NCBI GenBank assembly: GCA_900314525.1
Contig: OMVN01000016.1
Location: 1 to 51,322 of the forward strand
DNA length: 51,322 bases
Reading direction: 5' to 3'
Source: an uncultured Eubacteriales bacterium
Lineage (GTDB): Bacteria; Bacillota; Clostridia; Lachnospirales; Lachnospiraceae
Shown: piece by piece, positions 45,328 to 51,322 of the stretch
How the letters are laid out: each line of letters opens with the position of its first letter
How positions within the stretch are numbered: the first letter of the stretch is position 1
Translations under genes and position numbers: made by a program
Notes under the pieces: generated by a model
What the model was told of the DNA's origin: nothing
Databases searched by the model: none
The model's input: the letters and a program-made list of their open reading frames with translations, nothing else

Positions 45328-46746
45328 ATGGACATAAAGCAGCTAATTGGTGAAACCACAGATTACGACAAAAAGCTTGCACTTGAAGAGAAGAAACCTA
45401 AAAGCTGGTGCAAGAGTATCAGTGCATTTGCCAATTGTTTTGGTGGCAAGTTGATATTTGGTGTATCGAATGATAATGAGTTGGTGGGGCTTGCAGACGC
45501 TGAAGGTGATGCAGAGAAAATTAGCGAAGCAATAAAAACACATTTGAATCCAATACCGGAGTTTAAGTTGTATTTTGAAAAATATGGCGAAAAGATTTTT
45601 GTTATTGTGGAAGTTATGAAAGGGCAGCAGACACCATACTATTATGAAGGTGATGGACAACTCATTGCATTTAGGCGTATAGGAAATGAAAGCGTTCCGG
45701 CAACTCCTTCACAGCTAAGAGAATTGGTGCTTCGTGGCAGCGGCGAAAGCTACGATAGTCTGAAATCAAGATATGATTTTGATAATATGTCCTTTACAAA
45801 ATTAAAATCAGTATATAAACAGAGAACGGGGAATATATTTGAAGATACAGATTATGAATCTTTCGGACTGATTGATGAAAAAGGAAATCTAACGAATGCT
45901 GGAGCACTTCTGGCAGATGAATCACCGGTACGTCATTCCAGATTGTTTTGTACAAGATGGAATGGACTTACTAAAGCATCAGGAATAGTGGATGCACTTG
46001 ATGATAAGGAATATACTGGCAGTCTTGTCACATTGTTGCAGGCAGGAACTGATTTTGTGAGAAATAATTCCAAGAAAGCATAGCGTAAGGTTGATGACGG
46101 AAGAATTGAAATGCCTGATTATCCGGATAGAGCAGTGCTTGAAGGTATAGTAAATGCATTGATTCATAGAAACTATATGGAGATAGGTAGTGAAGTCCAT
46201 ATAGATATGTTTGATGATAGAATTGAAATATATTCACCTGGCGGAATGGTAAGTGGAATATCTCTGGAAGGAAAAGATTTGTTGAAAATCCCGTCAAACC
46301 GAAGAAATCCGATATTAGCTGATATATTCAGCCGCTTAAAATATATGGAGCGTAGAGGTAGTGGATTTAAGAAGATATTGGCAGATTATGAGGGACAAGT
46401 AGAATTTGATGAAACCAAGATGCCGGTCTTTGAGGCAGATAATGATGATTTTACATTGATTTTGTATAATTTGAATTATGGTTCTAATTATGCAACACAT
46501 GCAAACGAAGAGAAAATTCAAGGTGATACCCAAGATGATACTCAAGGTGATACCCAAGATGATACCCAAGATGATACTGAAGAAAAAATTATCAAAATGA
46601 TAAAGAAAAATCCGAAAGTATCAACGGCAGATATGGCCAAGGAATTAAAAATTGGAATTGCAACAGTAAAACGAAAAATCAAAAAAATGTCTAATGTATC
46701 ATATGTCGGAAGTGGTTACAGTGGACATTGGGAGATTAACGAATAG
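45328..46746 (+). pseudogene. AlbA_2 (Schlafen-type) ATP-binding regulator interrupted by amber codon
   Basis: One reading frame of 473 codons carries a single in-frame TAG at 46081-46083. Before it: the AlbA_2 domain (LALEEKKPKSWCKSISAFAN, CFGGKLIFGVSND). After it: an HATPase-like segment (DYPDRAVLEGIVNALIHRNY, DRIEIYSPGG). Then come a QGDT/QDDT repeat linker and a C-terminal winged helix (VSTADMAKELKIGIATVKRK). Relatives as I recall them have a Trp near the TAG (NNSKKxWRK), so TGG to TAG is likely. It may be inactive, make two pieces, or be read by an amber suppressor. Confidence 0.75.
46519..46578 (+). repeat. Five 12-bp in-frame repeats coding QGDT/QDDT
   Basis: CAAGGTGATACC and CAAGATGATACC/T units in tandem encode the linker between the ATPase-like domain and the winged helix. 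The CAAGAT word also occurs in the upstream TCCAAGATTAG operator-like array. Confidence 0.8.
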
Positions 46747-46972
46747 AAAGTGCATTATATTATTCAAGCTATGAAAAGAGAAAAAATAGTTTTTGAGCTA
46801 GATTAGTTCAAGTAATTATATTTTAGTCCAAGATGAAAGAAGAAAATGCTGATAAACAGAGGTTTTTCTTCTTGAACTAAAGATAAAATTAACTCAAGAG
46901 TGAAACAAATAAGTCGAAGAAAAAATATTAGAAATGTGTGAATTAGGTGGCATCCAAGAGTATTCTGGAGTT

Positions 46973-47124
46973 AGTCTCAAAGAAGTCTCATGAGATTTGA
47001 GAATTGGTGAGACTACATAATATGGCAGAAAAGCGATAAAACCGTCATTGGTGGTTGAATTGTATGAGTACAGTCTCAAGTCAGTCTCATTTTTGACACT
47101 GTTTGTTGAGACTAACATGAGACT
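46973..47124. repeat. Array of seven AGTCTCA/TGAGACT words
   Basis: Exact copies at 46973, 46984, 47072 and 47083 (direct) and 47008, 47107 and 47118 (inverted). Three pairs are spaced exactly 11 bases start to start. The array fills most of the 394-base gap (46747-47140), where I see no gene, and ends 16 bases before the start codon at 47141. It is probably an operator array. Confidence 0.65.
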
Positions 47125-47140
47125 GAGGAGGATTAAAATC

Positions 47141-47464
47141 ATGGACATAAGCAAAAAAGATTGGAAATTATTTCGAGAAAGATTATCAGACTGGCAGGAA
47201 AACTATATGAAAGGTCTTGTCAAAGAGTATGTGGATTTTCTGAATGATGATACAAAGCATGCATCAGAGAAATTCTGGGAACTGGAAAAGCGGATAAAGG
47301 AAGATAAGCATCATCCTGGAGTTATTATGGAGATGAGCAAGTCAGAGGCAATATGGGATATCGTTCGTCTTATAAGACTGAAGGTGATTACATATGATGA
47401 TTTATCAGAATTCAGTGACGAATTGCAACAGGAAGTAAAAAGAATACTTGAGATAAGCAGGTGA
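47141..47464 (+). CDS. Small helical protein paired with DUF6933-like gene
   Basis: 107 aa, mostly helical (MDISKKDWKLFRERLSDWQE, then FWELEKRIKEDKHHPG, then SEFSDELQQEV). I know similar small proteins only as hypothetical genes in Firmicutes accessory DNA. ATG 47141 follows GAGGAGG; the frame upstream to 47048 is open but lacks a ribosome site and runs through the AGTCTCA array. The next gene begins at its stop, so the pair may be a toxin-antitoxin or defence pair. Function unknown. Confidence 0.65.
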   Translation: MDISKKDWKLFRERLSDWQENYMKGLVKEYVDFLNDDTKHASEKFWELEKRIKEDKHHPGVIMEMSKSEAIWDIVRLIRLKVITYDDLSEFSDELQQEVKRILEISR

Positions 47465-47469
47465 TACAC

Positions 47470-48054
47470 GTGGAGATAGGTGCAACAAAATCAGTTCAAG
47501 AGCGATTAAAAACAACAAAGATTGATGAAATAAAGGGTGCTTCACTTGTGTTTTGCTGGGATACACATTTGACGAAAATAAAAGGAAGAAATGTCCTGTT
47601 TATTGTAAATGCCAGCAATCGCTACACAATAGCAATGACCGATATCGAACCAAGAAATTGGAAGTATTATACATTGTATATCGGTCGTGTGATTCATGGT
47701 GTGATGCAGCAGATGGGATATTCTGAAAGCCAGATAGATCAATATTTTAAGATGTCAGGCGATATGATTGTGACAAAGACACATGGGAAGAAATCGGTTG
47801 GCGGAATTAATAGAATGGTAATGGATGCTCAGTATTTTGATAAGAAACTGGAGAAAGATACAAAATACCAGTGGGAACTGAGCGAGTATCTTAACAGAGA
47901 CATTTGTCAGCCGGAGGGATTCGATGCATATGGATATCCAAGTGAGCTTTTTAAATTAGACATGGAACGCATTGGAATTGTGCCTAAGAGAAATCCAGCA
48001 AAGGTGATTGATTTCAGCCAATACATAGAAAATAATCGTGGTACTACTGATTAG
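47470..48054 (+). CDS. DUF6933-like protein
   Basis: 194 aa. The N-terminal half (LVFCWDTHLTKIKGRNVLFI, VNASNRYTIAMTDI) resembles what I recall of DUF6933, function unknown. Basic and aromatic residues follow (GKKSVGGINRMVMDAQYF). GTG 47470 lies six bases after AGGTG; GTG 47461 overlaps the previous stop and is the alternative. It is the last cargo gene of element 2. Confidence 0.6.
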   Translation: MEIGATKSVQERLKTTKIDEIKGASLVFCWDTHLTKIKGRNVLFIVNASNRYTIAMTDIEPRNWKYYTLYIGRVIHGVMQQMGYSESQIDQYFKMSGDMIVTKTHGKKSVGGINRMVMDAQYFDKKLEKDTKYQWELSEYLNRDICQPEGFDAYGYPSELFKLDMERIGIVPKRNPAKVIDFSQYIENNRGTTD

Positions 48055-48060
48055 TACCAC
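48038..48060. repeat. Inverted TGGTACT repeat at the end of the last cargo gene
   Basis: GTGGTACT and AGTACCAC around a 7-base loop, covering the stop codon at 48052-48054. It carries the arm word of element 2 twice in opposite orientation. It may be an arm site, a terminator stem, or both. Confidence 0.5.
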
Positions 48061-48199
48061 AAAACTTTTTGTTGCAGAAACAGCAGTTTGAGATTATAAT
48101 TTCTATAGGTGAACTTGCAAACCAACAGACGATTATTCTTTGAATAGTCAAATGACCTGCAAGCCACCGGAACTACACACAATAATGACAAAAAATAGC

Positions 48200-48221
48200 T
48201 GGTACTGGATTGGTACTAAAA
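48200..48221 (+). repeat. Paired 11-bp arm-type repeats, right end of element 2
   Basis: TGGTACTGGAT and TGGTACTAAAA, matching the word and spacing of 23163-23184 at the left end. Confidence 0.55.
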
Positions 48222-48272
48222 GTGTGTGAAACGAAAAATAATGTGTGGAAAAACCATTGTTTTCAAAACTAT

Positions 48273-48282
48273 ATGGTATAGA
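48273..48282 (+). promoter_or_regulatory. Lone ATGGTATAGA operator half-site
   Basis: Exact copy of the left arm of the XRE operator at 24773, at the other end of element 2. No promoter or gene lies beside it; it could be a chance match or a second regulator/Xis contact near the right end. Confidence 0.35.
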
Positions 48283-48321
48283 AAACTAACTAAAACGAAT
48301 CAAAATCACATCAAACTTTGC

Positions 48322-48332
48322 GAGTTTGAATA
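48322..48332 (+). other. Candidate attachment core at element 2/3 junction
   Basis: GAGTTTGAATA, direct copy of 23092-23102. Here it overlaps a CAAACT/AGTTTG inverted repeat (48313-48329), as expected of core-type sites of tyrosine recombinases. The rest of the gap 48055-48444 holds arm repeats and a terminator but no gene. Confidence 0.5.
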
Positions 48333-48342
48333 GTAGCCACAG

Positions 48343-48388
48343 GTCTGGGAGTGCCCTAAAACAGGTCGTTCCCGGACTTTTCTTTTTG
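48343..48388 (+). terminator. Terminator at element 2/3 junction
   Basis: GTCTGGGA/TCCCGGAC stem (48343-48350 and 48370-48377, one G-U pair) followed by TTTTCTTTTT. It corresponds in position to the terminator at 23111. Confidence 0.65.
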
Positions 48389-48391
48389 CTC

Positions 48392-48413
48392 TGCTACTAT
48401 TTTGCTACTAACC
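48392..48413 (+). repeat. Paired 11-bp arm-type repeats, left end of element 3
   Basis: TGCTACTATTT and TGCTACTAACC, the same layout as at 23163 with TGCTACT replacing TGGTACT. Confidence 0.55.
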
Positions 48414-48444
48414 GCAACTACTCTATTTCACATCTTTTGATTTC

Positions 48445-49707
48445 TTAGATAGCTTTTCTTTTAGGCATCGGGATTACTTTTCCTGATGCTGTTTCTCTTG
48501 GCATAGGGCCATATGGAAGTCCTGTATTGGCATATGCTGTATCCGAAGTAACTGAACCACTTGCCATATTACCATCATAGGAAATTCCCATGGTTTCAAG
48601 CAGTGGATTTCCCATTGGAGGCTCCGGTGTCGGTGTAGCACCAACTGTAGCTGCAAGCTGTTCCAGATTGCTGACAAGCTCCTGTTGTTTATGTGGAAAC
48701 AGATGGGAGTAAGTATTCAGTGTTGTGGATATTTTTTCATGTCCAAGTCTGTCAGCAAGGATAAGTGCATCACACCCCTGATTGATAAGTAAACTGGCGT
48801 GACTGTGGCGGATATCATGGATTCGTATCCGTTTTACACCGGTTTTCTTACAGCCTCTTTCCATCTCGTGAGAGAGAAAAGATTTTGTGATGGGAAAGAG
48901 CCTCTCGTTCGGAGCAAGCATATAGCGGGAATCCATGTACTCTTGCAGTTCCTGACACAGGAAATCCGGAATGGGAACTTTTCTCTTACTTTTCTTTGTC
49001 TTTGGAGTGGTAATGATGTCCTCTCCGTGAAGACGCTGATAGGTTTTGTTGATATCAATCTGTTTTGCGATAAGGTCGATATCAGCGGCAGTAAGTGCCA
49101 AAAGTTCTCCTTCACGCATCCCAGTCCAGTACAGTACCTGAAAGCAGATATAGGATAGAGGTTTGTCTTTGATACCTTCACGAAAAGCAACATACTCATC
49201 GTAAGTCCAGTAATCCATTTCTTCTGCCTTTGCCTGTCCGATGCTTCCAGCCTGACCACAAGGATTCGTGTTTAAATCGTAGAAGCGTTTTGCGTAATTA
49301 ATCATGCAGGTAAGCTGATTATTGATGGTTTTCAGATAAGTTTTTGAATATCCTTTTGGGGAATTCATCAACTGATTCTGCCATCTTCTCACATCGGAAG
49401 CCTTGATTTCATTGATAGGCTTCTTACCAAAGAAAGGCAGAATGTGAGTTTCACAAATATGCTTCTTAGTCAGGATAGTTGACTGCTTCAGACGGGCGGT
49501 CATATCCTCCATATAAAGTTCGTAGAGATTTTGAAAAGTCATATCCGGGTTGGCAGACTGCTTCTCGAGAAAATCCCTTTCATAAGCCAAAGCTTCCTTT
49601 TTAGTGGCGAAGCCTCGTTTCCACTTCTGTCGGTTGTTGCCCTGCCAGTCCGTATAGTAGAACTTGCAGAACCATTTACCAGTCTTGTTATCTTTGTAAG
49701 CTGGCAT
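48445..49707 (-). CDS. int: Tyrosine integrase of element 3 (Tn916-like)
   Basis: 420 aa, homologous along its length to the integrase at 25420. It has an arm-binding domain (MPAYKDNKTGKWFCKFYYTDW), core-binding domain, and catalytic Arg in TGMREGELLAL, HxxR in IHDIRHSH, and GHEKISTTLNTYSH with the Tyr. The tail differs: about 60 residues rich in Pro, Gly and Thr. ATG 49707 is taken as start for homology and for the AGGAG site; seven more codons are open upstream. Its 3' end lies next to the arm repeats and the junction. Confidence 0.9.
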   Translation of the reverse strand: MPAYKDNKTGKWFCKFYYTDWQGNNRQKWKRGFATKKEALAYERDFLEKQSANPDMTFQNLYELYMEDMTARLKQSTILTKKHICETHILPFFGKKPINEIKASDVRRWQNQLMNSPKGYSKTYLKTINNQLTCMINYAKRFYDLNTNPCGQAGSIGQAKAEEMDYWTYDEYVAFREGIKDKPLSYICFQVLYWTGMREGELLALTAADIDLIAKQIDINKTYQRLHGEDIITTPKTKKSKRKVPIPDFLCQELQEYMDSRYMLAPNERLFPITKSFLSHEMERGCKKTGVKRIRIHDIRHSHASLLINQGCDALILADRLGHEKISTTLNTYSHLFPHKQQELVSNLEQLAATVGATPTPEPPMGNPLLETMGISYDGNMASGSVTSDTAYANTGLPYGPMPRETASGKVIPMPKRKAI

Positions 49708-49813
49708 AAATATCATCTCCTTTATCAAAATGTTTGACCATATAAATATGGTATGTGGGCACCTATCATGTTGTAAAACTCAGATTTTTGGTGCATTTAT
49801 CCAAAGGCTATGA

Positions 49814-49918
49814 TATAATCTACTTGTCTAGGGTGATTATATTAGCCGTTTTGGTTAGATCACTTACATATGCTCCGGCAGTTGTTCTTCTGCAAAAGAA
49901 TGGTGTCGGGGTATTTTT
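49814..49918 (+). ncRNA. Possible small RNA between int and regulator of element 3
   Basis: An extended -10 box TGATATAAT ends at 49819. About 55 bases downstream is a long hairpin, CTCCGGCA/TGTCGGGG (49873-49880 and 49904-49911) with an inner TTCTT/AAGAA stem, followed by TATTTTTA. A transcript of about 90 bases would result, on the strand opposite to both neighbours. It could instead be only a terminator protecting against converging transcription. Confidence 0.35.
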
Positions 49919-49923
49919 ATGCA

Positions 49924-50571
49924 TTAAATTATCTCTATGGTAGAAATTTTCTTTTTGTTATTTTGGCATTTTTCAGAGTCATTGACATTCTCATCAGGAG
50001 TGGCATCTGAGAAATAGCTTTCTGAATAATATTCCAGTGTTTCATTCTGCCAAGCTTCAAACAGTTCTTCACTAATTGTTCCATTTTGCAGTGCGGAAAG
50101 CCTATTCATCCAGTTTTCCATAAACAGACAGAAGTCTGCGTTATAAGAGCCATTTCCTTTGCCATCAACCATAAGAGAAGAAGTCCAGTTGGGACTTTCC
50201 GGCGGCTTGCTACAGGCAAGCTGGAATGTAATATCCTTTATCTTTGTCATGGTAAATAATGCTTTGATTACATCCGACAATGTGTGGAAACTGTAATCAG
50301 GAGAATTATCTTCCATGGTGTCCTTAAGCTCAGTCTTTGCCTCTAACAGCTCCTGCCATGGTATATCCAGTTCGTCTGCTATCTGCTTAATAATTCCAGT
50401 CTTTATGATAATCTCACCGGATTCGTATTTTTGAATAGTACGTTCAGATTTATCAAGTCTTTTAGCAAATTCCTTCTGCGTGATTTTTAATTCCCTACGT
50501 CTTTTCTTAATTGCTTTACCGATTTCCTGCGGTGTATGCATAGCAAGACGCTGGTCATCTGATAAACTCAT
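49924..50571 (-). CDS. XRE-family regulator of element 3
   Basis: 215 aa. The HTH lies at about residues 13-70 (AIKKRRRELKITQKEFAKRL, KSERTIQKYESGEI). The C-terminal part (FMENWMNRLSALQNGTISEE) matches that of the element 2 regulator, with an added basic tail. ATG 50571 follows AAGGAAGGTGA. It is divergent from xis; AATACG-type palindromes in the gap are probable operators. Confidence 0.8.
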   Translation of the reverse strand: MSLSDDQRLAMHTPQEIGKAIKKRRRELKITQKEFAKRLDKSERTIQKYESGEIIIKTGIIKQIADELDIPWQELLEAKTELKDTMEDNSPDYSFHTLSDVIKALFTMTKIKDITFQLACSKPPESPNWTSSLMVDGKGNGSYNADFCLFMENWMNRLSALQNGTISEELFEAWQNETLEYYSESYFSDATPDENVNDSEKCQNNKKKISTIEII

Positions 50572-50677
50572 ATGTTCACCTTCCTTATATGTGGTAAATA
50601 CGGATTCGTGAAATGATAGTCATAATCCGTATTTTTAATAGCTGATTTACTACGGTATGAATACTATATCATGAAAC

Positions 50678-50768
50678 AATACGAATTTCAAGTGCGTATT
50701 ATTAGAAAAGTTTATTGACAAATTGTGAGGATGGTATTATGATTGAATACGAATTATAAGTACGGATT
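50678..50768. promoter_or_regulatory. Twin operators flanking the xis promoter of element 3
   Basis: Two 23-base sites have outer half-sites 11 bases apart: AATACG...CGTATT (50678-50700) and AATACG...CGGATT (50746-50768). Between them is a promoter TTGACA (50715-50720), 17 bases, TATGAT (50738-50743), facing xis. The layout fits repression by the divergent XRE protein. Confidence 0.55.
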
Positions 50769-50839
50769 AAATTGCGATAAACTTATCTGTTGCTACAAAT
50801 CCGTACTAATAATGAAGTTTATAGGAAAGGAGTGGTTGT

Positions 50840-51130
50840 ATGATAAAGACAAAGGACGCATTTATTGATGCAAAAGAAGTCAGTGAGATTCTTGGTATTG
50901 GGATGACAAAGGCATATGCGGTTATTAAGGCATACAATGCCGAACTGGCAGCTCAGAATTATTTTACAATGAGGGGAAAATGTCCCAGAAAATATTTTGA
51001 GCAGAAGATATACGGATATGAAGACTGTTATTCCAAGTCGAATAATCTCGCATGGAAAGCAGACAGGGTAGCGGAAGAAAGCAGCTATCAGGCAGAAGAA
51101 AAAAGTCCCGACCAATTAGGTCAGGACTAA
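50840..51130 (+). CDS. xis: Excisionase-like HTH protein of element 3
   Basis: 96 aa with the same core as the element 2 xis (FIDAKEVSEILGIGMTKAYAV, then NYFTMRGKCPRKYFEQKIYG) plus a 35-residue polar tail. AAAGGAG precedes the ATG. An imperfect inverted repeat AGTCCxGACC/GGTCxGGACT covers the stop codon (51104-51128) and may be a weak terminator. Confidence 0.78.
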   Translation: MIKTKDAFIDAKEVSEILGIGMTKAYAVIKAYNAELAAQNYFTMRGKCPRKYFEQKIYGYEDCYSKSNNLAWKADRVAEESSYQAEEKSPDQLGQD

Positions 51131-51322
51131 TTACAGAGCCGAAGCCCTGCATATGTATCTCGCAAGTACAGTATAGCAGAGGCTCCCGGCTGTTGCAACG
51201 AAAACAGAATATTAAGTCGTAACAGATAGTGTCAAGTGATGTATGAAAAAAAGAAACATAAAAACTGATACTTTAAAACGTCGAAAATCTGTAAATAGTT
51301 TATGTTGTGGCAGACTAACGCC
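51131..51322. other. Region after xis, no gene seen
   Basis: 192 bases to the window end. I see no start codon with a ribosome site and no clear hairpin; it continues element 3. Confidence 0.4.

Noticed and set aside
46519-46578. Minisatellite as an independent repeat element
   Set aside because: The 12-base units are in frame and encode a linker, so they are part of the gene.
48799-49158. 119-codon plus-strand frame opposite the element 3 integrase
   Set aside because: Opposite-strand shadow of conserved integrase codons.
1-51322. tRNA or rRNA genes and insertion sequences
   Set aside because: I looked for cloverleaf-like stretches, rRNA-like GC-rich blocks and DDE transposases and saw none.

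Overview
The window reads as low-GC Firmicutes DNA, most likely from a gut Clostridium relative (Lachnospiraceae-like). Basis: AT-rich coding, strong GGAGG-type ribosome sites, and an accessory gene set (MobC/relaxase pairs, Tn916-like Xis/Int, ParM-like actin) that I associate with integrative mobilizable elements of that group. I see no rRNA, tRNA, CRISPR array, transposase or core-metabolism gene. The window looks like three related elements joined end to end: the right part of element 1 (1 to about 23.0 kb), all of element 2 (about 23.16 to 48.22 kb) and the left end of element 3 (from about 48.39 kb).

Element 1 begins with mobC and a relaxase. A defence cargo on one strand follows. It holds a controller HTH gene and a type I restriction-modification operon (hsdM, hsdS, hsdR) that runs into a reverse transcriptase-nitrilase fusion of the DRT1/UG1 kind. 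Next come a decayed DUF3800-like gene, a HEPN-like protein and a single-chain SIR2-APAZ-MID-PIWI protein (short-Argonaute family). Then there is a three-gene cassette of unknown role (DUF4869-like, mini P-loop ATPase, possibly Toprim-like protein), a Gabija pair (gajA, gajB) and one more unknown gene.

Element 2 starts with a regulator pair on the minus strand, xis and a tyrosine integrase. A plasmid-type partition module follows (ParM-like, ParR-like, six centromere-like repeats), then a candidate oriT, mobC and a relaxase broken at an A6 run. Its cargo is a second type I system whose specificity genes are arranged as an invertible shufflon with their own tyrosine recombinase, plus a zinc-finger accessory gene, hsdR and a GmrSD-type DUF262/DUF1524 nuclease. 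After these come a 320-base structured leader and a YCDD reverse transcriptase that together look like DRT2, an AlbA_2 regulator interrupted by an amber codon, and a two-gene DUF6933-type pair.

Element 3 shows an integrase, an XRE regulator and xis. The junctions 1/2 and 2/3 share one layout: a common 11-base core (GAGTTTGAATA), an intrinsic terminator, and paired 11-base-period repeats whose sequence is specific to each element (TGGCAACA, TGGTACT, TGCTACT). This supports serial integration at one site. The most novel-looking parts are the hsdS shufflon, the DRT2-like leader, the uncharacterised cassette at 17.2-18.7 kb and the 11-bp-period operator-like arrays around the AlbA_2 gene. All family calls come from reading motifs by eye; no database search was run.
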